From assembly GCA_003996215.1 (NCBI GenBank), contig QJPP01001544.1, positions 124,001-188,000 of the forward strand: a stretch of 64,000 nucleotides of DNA, in the 5' to 3' direction. Position 1 is the first letter of the stretch; every line of letters begins with the position of its first letter. The position numbers and the translations under genes were made by a program. Positions 23,161 to 35,499 of the stretch are shown here, in pieces. Source of the DNA: Jaltomata sinuosa. Its lineage: Eukaryota > Streptophyta > Magnoliopsida > Solanales > Solanaceae. The notes under the pieces were generated by a model. The model worked only from the letters and a program-made list of their open reading frames with translations, was not told the DNA's origin and searched no databases.

Positions 23161-23869
23161 TCCACAGGGAGGCACTCAGACAAAAAAATTCCTTACTCAA
23201 CAACTCCTGTAACTGAGACCTAAGCTCTCTTAACTCAGTCGGTTCCATTCTATAAGGGGGAATATAAATGGGACATGTATTCGGCTTCAAGTTTATACAA
23301 AAGTCAATGTCTTGATCAGGTGACACACCAGACAATTCTGTAGGAAATACCTCTTGGAACTTATAGACCATTGGGATTGGCTCAATAACTAGGACCTCTG
23401 GACTAGTGATTGGAAGATGAGCCAAGAAATCCAAACACCCCCTTCCTATCAAACTCTGAGCACAAAGAAATGATTCAAACTTCATAGGAGCAGGACTATA
23501 GTTACCCTTCCACTCTAGTCTATCCAACCTAAGGATATCTATAGTCACTGTCTTAGCATGACAGTCTAGTATAGCATAGTGCAGAGATAACCAACTCATC
23601 CCCAGGATGATATTTAAATCCACCATGTCTAGAAAAACCAAATCAACCAAAGTCTTTCCCCCTAAAAATATAATAGGACAAGGACGAAAGACCCTATCCA
23701 CTACCACAGAATCATCCACTTGGGTAGACACATTAACAAGGAAATCAAGAAACTCACTAATCATGTCAAACCCTTTATCAAAACCAGTAGACACATATGA
23801 GAAAGTAGAACTAGGGTCAAACAAAACTGAAGTAATGCGGTCACAGATAAGAATAGTACATGTAATCAT
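23033..23869 (-). pseudogene. Element C protease and RT entry
   Basis: The 278-codon piece begins near the retropepsin active site, LFDPSSTFSYVSTGF (related elements have DPGST), then STQVDDSVVVDRVFRPCPI and LNIILGMSWLSLHYAILDCHAK. It continues through the linker into the RT entry block (IPPYRMEPTELRELRSQLQ). The protease would release mature proteins from the polyprotein. Confidence 0.9.
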
Positions 23870-23899
23870 CGCATCAAATGCCTCTACCTCTAGTCTACC

Positions 23900-25371
23900 T
23901 AGAAAAGCATAGAAGTGGTTCCTACCACCTATCCGTGCACTTCCCTTGTTGGGATGATTACCTCCTCTATCATTACCACCAACCCAATTAGGTTAGGTTC
24001 CACCCCTTCCAGGTGTGTGACCATCCTGATCGCCTTATGGATAATTTCTACCATACTCATTAAATCTACCTACTAGAGATAAATCTTTTGGAGCCTGATA
24101 CTTAACTATCTGCCAATAAAAAGGATGATTTCTCTTGATGCGACCAACCTCACCGCACTCATAGCATGCACAGTCAAATGTAGGTCACTGCGCCAGAGTA
24201 AGCAAAGTGATATAACTACAAAACTATGATGAAGGCTGGCTGGTCCCTAACAGACACCCAATAGAAACCTGCATCATAGATTGAATAGGGTGCACATGGT
24301 ATCCTTACAAACCCTGACCCCTAGAATACTAGCCATTGAAATTGCCCCCAGGTGGGGCTTCTTCAAAAAAAAATTGAGTATCCCTCTTGCTTTGCACCTT
24401 CAAGCTTTTTTGCAAACTCAATTACCTCCTGAAAAGACTTATCAGAGGATGCTACTTGCAAGGCTAAAATCTAAAGTCCTATGTTCAAAACCTTCACAAA
24501 ATGACAGATATGTTCCTCTGTATTGATCAACTGTAAAGAATAACGAGGCAAAGCATAAAATTGTGCCTTATATACTGCCACTAAAGAGGTCCCCTACTCG
24601 ATATTAGAAAACATATCTCTCCTTTTGTCCCTTATATTATGCGGAACATACTTCTCTAAAACAATTGATAAAAGTGACTCCAAGTCATAGGGAGTGCCCC
24701 AATAGGCTTGAACTCCATGAATGTCCTCCACCATATTGTGGCATCTCCTTGCAACTGAAAAGAAACAAATTCAATATCATACTTCTCAATAATACCCATC
24801 CTATGAAGACACTCATGATAGTCAATGATAAATTCAGAAGCATCCTCAGATTACAACCCATGAAATACCAGATGTTTCATCTTCACAAACTTGCAGAAAA
24901 GGTCATGCTCATTGCCAGTCATTATCGGGCTATCATTGGGTGCAAAAAGATACCTTCTTCTAAAGACTCGTCCATCCAAGGAGCCACAGCTGCAACGTTC
25001 TAGGTCACAAAATGATACACAGTAGGCACTGCAGGAGTAGTCCCATTCCCTGCCTGTCCACTAAGAAAATTCAAAACTTGCTGGATCATGTCAGATAATA
25101 TTGTAACCAACAATGCACCTCCCTGAATGGGTGCCACCCCTATCCCCTGAACTTATACTGCTTCCTTCTCTACAATGTTTGGAAGATCCTCATATTGGGG
25201 AGGAGATGCACACCTCTCTTAAACTAGAGATATGGCTCGAGTTCCACACCTAGCGAGTTTGCCCCTCCTTCCTCTAACTCTACCTCTCACTCTTTCTCTC
25301 CTGTAAACCACAACTTTAACAACTAGTTTTGGCACCTTTTCTCTAGCCTCTAAAGAGCGTGTTCTTACCAT
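23900..25371 (-). pseudogene. Element C gag (heavily broken)
   Basis: The start is the ATG at 25371-25369 with MVRTRSLEAREK, matching the MVRTRS start of H and I gag. Read across many stops, it shows a Gag core fragment with MVEDIHGVQAYWG, LEKYVPHNIRDK and SLVAVYKAQFYALPRYS. Zinc-knuckle traces appear before 23960. This is the most decayed part of C. Confidence 0.8.
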
Positions 25372-25573
25372 ATGCGAGAAATAGAGTGAAAGAGTTATGA
25401 TACCAATTTTGATCAACAAATACCAATTGGAATCAAGTAATAGCACGAAGGTAGAAAGAAGTTAAGTTTTCCTAATGTCATGTAGCCTCCTAAGAAAAAG
25501 TATAGACGTATCCATACAAATTTGCAAAACTCTACTACACATATTCTTGTATGACTAGATCAACAAACCCAAG

Positions 25574-25587
25574 GCTCTGATACCAAC
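25574..25587 (-). other. Element C primer-binding site (iMet type)
   Basis: Minus strand TTGGTATCAGAGCC lies three bases from the LTR edge at 25590. It is a clean match to the initiator-Met tRNA complement. Confidence 0.88.
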
Positions 25588-25589
25588 TT

Positions 25590-25743
25590 TGTCATAACCC
25601 AACTGGCCGTGAGTGACACCAATACTAACCCTCCGGTAGAAGAACCAACTAACCCAAACCTTAACCTTATTACTAACCATGTCTTAAGAGAGATGTTATA
25701 AAAAGAACTTAAAACCATAATGAAAGTCAAAATTGATATCAAT
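25590..25743 (-). repeat. Element C 5' LTR, first 154 bp only
   Basis: It matches 8470-8620 closely and is interrupted at 25743 by the start of F (TGTGATGACC). The remaining 2.1 kb of this LTR is not found in the window. Confidence 0.85.
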
Positions 25744-26404
25744 TGTGATGACCCTTTCGGTCATCTTTGCATTTACGTATTTATTGTACTGTTAGAGCCT
25801 TCCTATTGCGGCCGCAAGTTATTTATGGCTTGTTTGGACTGGTGGTTCAGTGCCCTGGCTGTTCATTTGGTCGTTTTGGCCATTTGTCTATTTTAGAGCT
25901 TAAACTTAAAAATTGTTGACTTTGGTTAACATTCTTAGCTAACGTGCTTAGAATTGTATTCTGATAGTTTTGTTAGCTCTAGAGCGATGAGTTCGGTCTA
26001 GTTGGACCTTTAGTTAAGGCCTGAGAACTTCCAGTGTGGGTTTTGTGTGGGTTTCTCAGCTTTCAGGCCATTTAGATTTGAAAGTGTAACCTCGAGTGAC
26101 TTTCGATGGTCAGAGTGTCGGATTCGAAATTTGACGATTCCATCAGCTCTAGAATGTCGAGTTTGGGTTAGGGAGGTTGTTGGTTCGGGTTCCGAGTGAG
26201 CCAGACTCATTTCAAGCCCTTGAGTTCCTTTTTGTTAGTGTTGACTTGGGTCAACATTTCCCTGAAATTACCTCATATAGAAGTTTTGTTGATTCCGTTG
26301 AGTCTGGAACGTCGTTTCCACTCTGTTAGCATTATTGGTTTTTGAATATCGATTTTCGATTATGCCTAGAACACCTCGTGGAGTTCTCAAAAAGTTGTAG
26401 AAAA

Positions 26405-26545
26405 ATAGTTGCTGGCCAGCCTTCAGCGCATTTGTTCCAAGGCCAGCACGATCGTGCCCTCCTAGCGTGATAACGCCGAGGCGCCTGCCATCCCTTCAGC
26501 GTTCTTGGCGCTGGCCTAGCGCCTATAGCGCTGGCCTTTTTTCTA
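26405..26545 (+). promoter_or_regulatory. Palindromic motif cluster in F U3
   Basis: Repeats of GGCCAGC, CAGCGC and GCGCTGGCC in both directions, for example TAGCGCCTATAGCGCTGG, directly before the TATA box. The same cluster is in I at 55742-55855. Confidence 0.6.
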
Positions 26546-26549
26546 CAAC

Positions 26550-26558
26550 TATAAATAG
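26550..26558 (+). promoter_or_regulatory. TATA box in F LTR
   Basis: TATAAATAG, a near-consensus plant TATA box, about 10-15 bp after the palindromic cluster. I has TATATAAA at the aligned position (55723-55730, minus strand). Confidence 0.7.
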
Positions 26559-26816
26559 CTGGAAGTATGTTTTTCCAGCCATTGCAGCTCATTGTTCTCA
26601 CTCTAAACTCAATTTCCACTCTCCCAAATTGCTCCATATTGATTCTAGGCCTTGGGGAGTTTGGTGGGTTATGAACACCCGATCATTAGGATTTCATGTA
26701 CTTCAGTCAGACACTTAGTCCTGCATAATTACATAATTTGAATGCTTTCAGTCTTAGTATTAGTTTTCACTCTTAGAAAGTCAGTAGTTTGAGCTATCCA
26801 GTATGTCAGTTTTATA

Positions 26817-26841
26817 TATTTATATATATATATATATATAT
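26817..26841. repeat. TA microsatellite
   Basis: An uninterrupted TA run after TTTATATATT. Simple low-complexity sequence inside the distal part of F. Confidence 0.9.
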
Positions 26842-27005
26842 TCATTTGGGAGTAGTACTTAGAACCAAGCGGACACGGGGATGAAGGCTCACCCATCAAT
26901 TAGGCTGAGACCTTTAGCATCAGTCCCTAAGTCTCAAAACTACAGTGCCACTATAGGTTTTAAAGGGTCACCCATCAGATCAGGCTTGACACCTTAGTCC
27001 TTTTG

Positions 27006-29662
27006 GACATCAGATTAAACTAGGGGAGGTGCGACTGGCGCTCGATACCTTATTCAATCGAGCTAGACACTAAAATATACTAGTTGACTAAACTGCAGGC
27101 CCAAAAGTTGGGCAGCACAACATCTAAAACACTAAGCTTGGACCATTAAGGTCATAAACTAAACAATAACCAGTCATATAGACGGATATAGACAAGCCAA
27201 AAATAATAAAATACTGGCTGGCTGATGAGGCCGCAACTGAAGACATAATACATACATACATATATATACATACAAAGTCTATGAGGCTAGGGATTGGAAG
27301 CTGCAAGAAGAAAACCCAGAATATCGTGTCTACAATAGTCTCAAAGAGTGTCATAAGCACTGGTCGGGACAAGGCCCCGACCATACCCTAAACTGTACAA
27401 CAAAAATAAACCTCCTTTGATAGCCCCAGGGAAAGGTGGAGCTTACCAACTCATAGATGAACCCCGAATCCTAGAGGAGGGATCGATCAAAATCCCTACC
27501 TAGACTTGCACGCACAAAACAAAAATGCAGCATCCCCGAGTAATGGGACGTCCATACGAATAAAAATATACTAGTATGTAAGGCGGAGAATAGAATCGTA
27601 AATAGCTTCTATAAAACGGGTAATAGAGATACCACCTGAAACTGAAACTTTGATAGCCTTCATGGCTGACATCCGACCTTATAGAAATCAAATATGCATG
27701 GTATGCTTGTGTAATCATATATCGTGAATATGTATACATATACCAATGCAAATGCATGTCATACCCAACCAAATTCTAGCAATGGTGGTGTATTTCGATA
27801 GATAACTGGTATCATATTTGCCAACCTGTCAACATATGTGTCTCATACGTATAAATACAGGCAATAGGCCTCACACCTCCCAATTATAGCTCGGGAGTAG
27901 AATGCATAGCATGTTATATCATGGATTCGTAATGCACGTATGTCATCTTAATTATGTTGACAATCTTGGCATGTTGGTACTCTTATTCTCATAATCTCGT
28001 AATCACTTTCGTATAATATATAAAAGCCTCGTAGAACCTTATATATTTTTAGAATAAAGTTGAACACTTCACTCGACTTTAGAAAGGTAACTTAAACCTG
28101 TGAATGTTCATAAAGAGCTTAATGCGATTCACTCATTTTCTATATATGTTTACTTAATAGTTTGCAAAGGAAAGTAGTTCAAAAACCATGTCCTTTGGTA
28201 GTTTAAAAATATGAGTTACATTTGAATATTTTGAAAATCGACGTATTATTTAAAAGTTTTCCAAAAAGCATTTTAGCGAGGAAGGAGGACTGGTTGTAAA
28301 TTTTTAATGTTCCGCCATAATCTTTTTAAGTCATATCACCCAAAGAAGAATAAAAATTGATAAATATGGACATATAGTCAAGAAAGTCGACAAAATGACA
28401 TATAGAGGTCAAATGCCCTATATAACCAAACGAGTGGGATATAAATATAATAGAATTACGAAAATACTTCAGTTGCGATCCCAATTCCTTTCACAAAAGG
28501 TCTTTCTAGCAATAGATTAGTAAAATATCACATTTGATGATTTAGGAATTTTCTAAAATTCCTGCTCAAAAGAAGGACAACAATTAGCTTTAACATACCT
28601 TTCCAACGAACGTCTGAATGCCCATAGTTCCTTCACAAAAGTTGTTCCTTAAGTCCTAATATTTGCAAGAACTATATATACGTAACTTATACGTGCCTAA
28701 AAATAGTTCATAATTAAGCTTAAATCGGCAGATTTTCTATAGGATCATAACTTTATGAAATGTCTATAGAACTTCGGTAAAACGATCATAAAAGAGCCCC
28801 GAGATGGTTACCTTAGAAAAACAAGTGTAAATCTTGAAGAAACACCAAGAAATACCAAGTGATATCTTCTGAAACCATCTCCAAACGTGGCTTATCAAAG
28901 GGGAAAATGGTTTCCACGCGTAGAGATCGCGTTTCTAGGCACGGGGCCAATCTTTAGCGATAGAAATCACCAAAAATGCACATTGATCACTCAAGAATTG
29001 TCTTGTAACCCTTTACTATGTTTCTCCCTGTTTCAGAACTGTTTTTAGAATTTTTGCACGACTTAAAACGTCAATAGACAGATATATTCTAATCTTGACC
29101 CGACATGTTTCAGCACAGACAGTCCGCGGTAAAATAGTCATAACGTCTTACTCCAAGATCAGTTTGGCATGAGGTTTTATGCGATGGAGACTAGACTCGT
29201 AGACCTTCAATTTGGTAGGTTAGGGGACCTCTAACTCTTTATATATTGTGATAAAATCTACAAGACATTTGACCTAATGTTTAGAAAATTTAGTAAGGAA
29301 ACTTACGATAACTTTTGCCGACTTTTATTTTGCAACTTGCTTGAGTTCAAACTTAACATATGACCAGTGAGTGATTGTAATACCTCATAACACATCCTTC
29401 TTAGCATATTATATACTCTTAGTCTTGCCCCGAAGCTATGGGTTAATTTATACCTTCCGAAAGGGCGAGGTGTTACACGAGGCATTTCTTCAACTCAAAT
29501 TTTTGTTTAAGGGATTCATTTGACCTAAAACCTTAGTTTAATTCTTTGATATTACCACCCATTTACAACCTTATTATCCCAATGTGCTACACCAAGTCAT
29601 ATACACCTCATACACTCATGCCATGCTACATATATTATGCCAAAAAAACATGGGGTCTCACA
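27006..29662 (-). repeat. Element G 3' LTR
   Basis: It matches 39288-41938 along nearly its whole length. The right edge is GGTCTCACA followed by the polypurine tract. At the left edge homology begins at about 27016 (TAAACTAGGGGAGG), and the terminal ten bases of the partner LTR (TGACACTCCC) are not recognisable. No ORF is shared between the two copies, so the small ORFs here are accidental. Confidence 0.87.
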
Positions 29663-29822
29663 TTTCCCCCCCCCCCCTTAAGAACATTCATCCGAGAATG
29701 GATCAAACCAATTCCTTGGTTGCATTTCTTTGCCGCTAATATGTCATTTGTGAGGCTATATTTGTTATATTAACAATTCTTAAATCCAATTCTGAAAATT
29801 TCAACTACAAGGCTTCGTATAG
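29663..29822 (-). other. Element G polypurine tract and last 3' internal piece
   Basis: The minus strand has a run of 12 G (29666-29677) flanked by AA purines before the LTR. The remaining 140 bp to the H edge have no coding signal. It is what is left of the 3' internal region of G. Confidence 0.72.
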
Positions 29823-32410
29823 TGTCACGACCCAATTTTTCAGTCATGATTCTCGTAGCCCAGAACGGTTAGTAATGGGCTACCATCTAATGATCAAGCG
29901 GAAGAACAGTAAATAAGCGGAAGCAAGGGAAAAAGATAAAGGAATAAGCAATAGGAATACATAACCGGAATCTAAACCAAACCCAAAACCTAGTATCATA
30001 GTATAAGAGCCGGAACTACATCAACAGAGTACAAAAGGATCCCAAACAATATATACATATGTCTCAGAATAGTAAAAGAGTACATGATACAAAAGATGAA
30101 CTAAAAACTAAGCTCCGATAGCCAAGAGCTCACCCTCAGTCTCGAATGGTCCAAAAGACTAGCCCGCACTGATTAACAATGATGGCCCACACTAGGATCT
30201 GCACAAAAAAGATGCAGAGTGTAGTATGAGCACCAATTGCTAAGCAACGGGTACCTAGTAGGTATCATAGGCTGACTGGGCGCATATAAGATATAAGAGC
30301 AATGATATAGCAGAAGAGAAGCAAGTAGTCACAGAAAATAACGAATAAGTACACAGAAGCTAGCACAGAAAGAAACAAGGAGAAAACAACATACTTGGCT
30401 AGCTACTAGAATAAATATATATCACAGACACAGGTGAAAAAAAGAATGTAACATACTTGGGATCCTTGCAATAAGAATATATAGAGAGAGAGTTTAAGAA
30501 ATAAGCGGTATATCGGTAATCTCAAGTAAAAAGAGAAGGAGGAGAGATGAATAACAAAAGCATACTCGAAAACAAGATTACCAACCAAGCCATGCTAATA
30601 AAACTACTATCAAGTCAGGAAAGAATCAACCAGTAGCCTAAATACAACTTATCAAGTGAACCAAATATATATAATACAACCCTCAATATCCAATCATCAT
30701 ATGTAATCACATAAGGATCAATATCTCGACAGAGTAGCAATTAGTCTACCTACAGTCCTAACGGGCACCCATACACCCGAGGAACACAAACAAGTGAAGG
30801 CAAACCCTCCAGCATCCCATACTACCAAAGCGTACACTCAGCAAATAGCATACAAGGGTGGAATCTCACACTAATGGATGATATGATGTGATATGCTGAA
30901 ACCAAGTGTGAAAGTAGTGTCGTATGTTACCCCTTCCGGTACCTAAAAGGCCTAATAGAGAGAGGATCCATGGAAGGGATTCCCCGAGTACCTCTACTCC
31001 ACCGTACACCCCTCCTCCGATACTCGCAGCACGTAGCCCCTGGATTGACCGACAGGGTCCATGGAGGTCTACTCATACACCACATACTAAATCTCATACC
31101 TTAAAATAATTGTTTGGAGTGTAGCCGAATCCATGTAAGTCACTAGATCTCATAAATGCACACCTGGGGTTCTACTCGGGTGTAAATCAGTGAATCAATT
31201 CTCAAAACCCCATCTAGGTTGCTCGAACATAACCAGGTCTAAAAACTAGTAAAACTAGTATGTCGCTTGGTTCGACCGTGTCTAGTACCATCTCAAATCA
31301 ATGGGAAATGAATCTAGCACTACAGCCCAGCCGAGTCTAGTATAAGTATGAAAACATTGGTAAAATCATCCTTTTAACTCCTTCTTACCCCAAGAAGATC
31401 CATGAAAATAATTCCAAACCTTTTATAACCATTTTTACCAAAAATGGGCCCTCGGGGCCATGCAGGGTTTATAAAACCATCAATAGTGGGCTCGAAGCCA
31501 AAACTGTAGTAACACATGTGAAAAACCTCTTTATATGCATGATGATGACATGCTCAATCACAAACAGTAGCCCAACAGCTCACAATCAAATTATCGGCCC
31601 TGCACAGGCTCCAATCACTCTACAACACATATAACCAGCCTATGATTGCGATATCAATGTCCGAGACTCACGGACGTTCCCAAATATCCCACCATCTATG
31701 GTCCAGAGTCAAATACAAGGCCATACAGGACCACAAGGGTAATATAAGCAAGTACAATGAATTCTACAATCATCGGAGAAGGAAAGTAAGTAGGACATAA
31801 AGAAGCGAATAAGGTCTGTGGTACCAATATAGTAAACCAAACCCAAGGATGCTAATTAGTACAATTATATCCTATATATGCAACGTCTAAAAGAGTTAAA
31901 CTATAACCTGCCTGTTATCTAATGACAAGCTACTGGAATGACAATATCCAAGCCCGATCCACTCCGAGAAGCTCCAAAATGAAATCAAACTATCATAAAC
32001 ATAAACTATGCGTTAAAACAAGACTAACAATAGACATAATGCTATAATTATAGCCGGGTCAAAATTTGGGTCACCGGTAGGCCCGTGGGCTCCGCAACCT
32101 AAAGCAGGACACCAAAGAGTGCATAATGACCACCACACTCATGTGAGTACATGCTTAGATTAATGGAAGAAATTGGCCAAGAAAAAGGCTCAAAACATCC
32201 TACCAACTAAAGTAACAATTAAGGAATCAAAGAGCTAAATTTAACGGAGATTAAACGGATAAAAACTTACAATTGAGATAGAGAAACATTCACGAACAAG
32301 AAAAACACACCCTAGAACCAAGGATTGAAATTAGACTGAGGGAGATGAAGCTTGGAGCTTATATAAATGGAGGTTTTTGGTTTTGGGGTAAAGAAAATGA
32401 AGGAGAAGGT

Positions 32411-32418
32411 TTATATAC
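32411..32418 (-). promoter_or_regulatory. TATA box in H LTR
   Basis: GTATATAA on the minus strand, followed by a CT-rich leader. It lies about 20 bp downstream of the H motif cluster. Confidence 0.65.
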
Positions 32419-32434
32419 TGCCCAGGGATCCTTC

Positions 32435-32700
32435 TTCGTGATCGTGAAAGGACCTCATGCTGTCGCAATGACCATGTTGGCTAGACCATCGCGATCGTGA
32501 AGACTAGCCACGTGGTTGGGAAAAACAAGGAAGAGAAGGCTAAATTACGGTTGCAAAGACAGGCATCGCAATTGCGTAGAACAAGGGAATCGGGACAACA
32601 TCACGGTCGCAAAGAGGGACTTCGTGATCATAAAGAACAAAGGTACCAGGTCCACAGGACCTTCACCACGGTCGCGTGGAGGTACCTCACAATCACAATT
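32435..32700 (-). promoter_or_regulatory. Motif cluster in H U3
   Basis: Repeated short blocks such as TTCGTGATCGTGAAAGG, CATCGCGATCGTGAAG, CACGGTCGCAAAG and TTCGTGATCATAAAG, many with a palindromic core (TCGCGA or GATC). The motif differs from those in F/I, D and K but occupies the same place relative to the TATA box. Confidence 0.58.
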
Positions 32701-33469
32701 AAGGCCTGAGGCCTGTACCTGCAACAACTAGCAGAAAATACAAAAGGAAAAAGTCTTCGAGTGGGCCCACAAGTCTCATCCGCGATGCCGCGCGCATAAA
32801 CAAACTATGCTAACATACCAGAAATAGCATTCTGTACTAAATGGAACTGTCGAAAAACCCATCAGAGGTTGATTTAGCAAAAAGTGGTACCAACTCCCAA
32901 AACCAACCTTAAGCCAAAATGGAACTCAATACCCAAAAATGAGTACAGAAGCCTCGGACCCAAACCAAAGGTCCCTCTAGCCCAAAGTTGACATTCTGGA
33001 ACTAACGGCGCTGACAGAATATATATCCGAGGCCGTCTTCTTTGAATGTTGACCAATTTAAAGCTCAACTGGCTAGAAAAAACAAAAACCAACACAAAAC
33101 CAAACCGAAAGCTCCCAGACCCCGACAAAGGGTCTATCTAGACCATAATCTATGCTCCAAAGCTAACAAAATGGTTAGAATTCAATTTCGAGCGCGTTTA
33201 CCTAGAATATTGACTGAAGTCAATGATATCCTAAGTTAAGGCTCGAAAATAGAAAAACAACCAATACCGACCAAATGAATGGCCAGGACACCAAACCACT
33301 GGTGAGGCAAGCCATAAATGACTTAAAGCCGCTACAGGCAAGCTCTGACAGTACAAGAAAAGCATAATCGCGGGAATGACCAAAAAGGTCATTACGTTAT
33401 CCACTACTAAAAAGGACTTTCATCCTTGAAAGCCAAAAACAAGGAAGTACCTGAACGCTCAAACAGTTG

Positions 33470-34977
33470 TGGATACTGAGCCCGCATCTCTCTCTCGGTC
33501 TCCTAGGTAGCCTCTTCAACTCGATGGTGCCTCCACTAAACCTTAACAACCGGAATCTCCCTAGATCTCAATCTCCTGACATCTCTAGCCAAAATAGCTA
33601 CCGGCTCCTTAACAAAGGCCAAACTCTCATCCAACTGAACCATATCCCACTATAACATATGAGACTCATCTGGAACATACCGTCACAATATCGATACATG
33701 GAAAACCAGGTGCATAGCTGAAAACATCGAAGGCTAAGCTAACTGATAGGCAACACTACCAACCCTCTGAAGAATCTCAAACGGCCTAATGTACCTAGTG
33801 CAAAGCGTGCCCCGCCTAGAAAATCTCATCACGACTTTAATGGGTAACACACGGAGGAATACCAAGTTACTAACACTGAACTCTAAGGCACAAAGTATAC
33901 ATACAATGTAGCTCTTCTTCCTGCTCTCAACTACCCAAAGTTTATCCTAAATCACTCTGACTCTGTCTAGTGAATCGCAAAGAAAATCTCTACTCTGTGG
34001 CGTACACTCCAAACCATTAAACAGACCAATCGACGATCTGCAATGCCTACTATACAAAGCCTTGAAAAGTGCCATGCCAATGCTCGAATGAAAACTATTA
34101 TTATAAGCAAATTCAACCAAAGGCACAAACTGATCTCAAGAACCTCCAAAGAAAAGAATACACGCCTGAAGCATGTCCTCAAGGACCTGAATAGTCCTCT
34201 GAGACTGGCAATCTGTCTGAGGATGGAATGTTGTACTAAGTTGAACCTCTATATGAAAGTCTCGCTGAATAGCCCTCCAGAACTGAGATGTGAACTGAGT
34301 GTCGCGGTCTAAAATGATTAAAGCTGGGACCCCATGCAACCGAACAATCTCACAAAGGTAGATCTGAGCTAACCTCTCTGCACTGTAAGTAGTCTGAACT
34401 AGCAAGAAATGCGCTGACTTAGTCAGCCAATCAAAAATCACCCAAATAAAGTCAAACCCTCTAGAAGTACATGGCAATCCAACTACGAAATCTATAGTAA
34501 TCCCTTCCCACTTCCACTTAAGAATGAGAAGTCACTACATCAAACCACCAGGTCTCATATGCTCAAACTTCACATGCTGACAGTTCAAGCACTGAGATAC
34601 AAACTCTGCTATGTCCCGCCATATTCCACTCCACCAGTAAAGTTGTCTCAAATCTCCATACATATTGGTTGTGCCAGGATAGATGGAATACCTAGAATAA
34701 TGTGCCTCATGGAGAATCAACTGAATCAAATCCCCAACTCTTAAAACACAAAGATGACTATCAAACCTCAGAACCCCATATGAATCTAGAGTAGCCCGAC
34801 TGATCTCACCACAAACAACCTGATTATAAAGGTCACACAACCATTGATCCTTAAACTGACGGCTCTGAATCTGATCAACCAAGGTAGAATGAACCTCAAT
34901 ACTGGCAAGAACTCTGCTAGGATCTGACAAGTCAACCTAAACAAACGGTTAGACAAGGACTGGATGTCCAAGGCCAA
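33470..34977 (-). pseudogene. Element H integrase with chromodomain-like end (broken)
   Basis: The piece 34930-34535 has the HHCC-type zinc-finger region (CLNCQHVKFEH; the second His is Tyr in YSIYPG). The piece 34477-34136 has the core: WVIFDWLTKSAHF, ILDRDTQFTSQFW with Asp, and CQSQRTIQVLEDML, where the usual catalytic Glu is Gln. The C-terminal and chromodomain-like parts (33960-33470) are recognisable but full of stops. Confidence 0.87.
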
Positions 34978-34984
34978 CGGTCAG

Positions 34985-35418
34985 TCATAAATTGAAAGTG
35001 AAGCTAGGCTACCCATACTCACCTTCTTCAAACTCAAGGCATCCGCTACCACCCTTTTCTTGCCCGGATGATATAGAATAGTGAAATCATACTCCTTCAG
35101 TAACTCAATCCATCTTCTCTACCTTGAGTTCAGCTCTAGATAACTCGTGATGTACTGAAGATTACAGTGATCGATGAATATCTCACGGTGAACCCCATAT
35201 AAGTAGTGCCTCCAAATCTTGAGTGCAAAAACTATTGCGGCCAACTCTAAGTCATGAGTAGGGTAGTTGAACTTGTGAACCTTCAGCTGCCTCAATGCAT
35301 ATGCTATCACACGATCCTGCTGCATCAACACACAACCAAGATCGACCCCAGAAGCATCACAATACATGGAGAATCTCTTACCCTCAACTAGCAAGGTCAA
35401 CACTGGAGCTGAAGTCAA
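34985..35418 (-). pseudogene. Element H RNase H
   Basis: The open piece 35418-35119 has MYCDASGVDLGCVLMQQDRVIAYA in full, NYPTHDLELAAIVFALKIW and HREIFIDHCNLQYI. The linker block with YHPGKKRVVADALSLK-like sequence follows near 35060. Catalytic Asp of YCDAS is intact. Confidence 0.88.
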
Positions 35419-35499
35419 TAAGGCCTTAAGCCTCTGAAAGCTATCCTCGCACTAATTTGACTACTGAAATGGGATATCCTTCCTAGTCAGCACAGTCAA

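Larger units (their letters stand above)
8469..25743 (-). mobile_element. Element C: Ty3/gypsy chromovirus, minus strand, split by D
   Basis: C has a 3' LTR at 8469-10732, pol and gag remnants at 10733-11615 and 21344-25371, an iMet primer-binding site at 25574-25587 and the first 154 bp of its 5' LTR at 25590-25743. The two LTR edges match over about 150 bp (8470-8620 against 25590-25735). D is inserted in the integrase and F in the 5' LTR. The rest of the 5' LTR is not found to the right of F within this window. Confidence 0.88.
25744..26980 (+). repeat. Element F: orphan chromovirus LTR, plus orientation
   Basis: It starts TGTGATGACCCTTTCGGTCATC. Its first 920 bp or so match the LTR of I read on the minus strand (56519 down to about 55600), including the GCGCTGGCC motif cluster and the TATA box. 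After about 26665 the match stops and the sequence is different, with a TA microsatellite. No primer-binding site or coding region follows, so it is a truncated or solo LTR. The end is uncertain because G starts near 27006. Confidence 0.75.
29823..33396 (-). repeat. Element H 3' LTR
   Basis: About 3.57 kb. The left edge TGTCACGACC matches the 5' LTR at 38614 and the I LTR edge at 53060. Its minus-strand U3 has a cluster of CGCGATCGTGAAG-like motifs (32435-32700) upstream of a TATATAA box at 32411-32418. ORFs at 30924-31109, 32497-32731 and 33042-33239 are not shared with I and look accidental. Confidence 0.85.

Noticed and set aside
25744..26980. F as the 5' LTR of J
   Set aside because: F is clearly closer to the I LTR than to the J LTR start at 49863; the J LTR differs in many positions from the first bases on.
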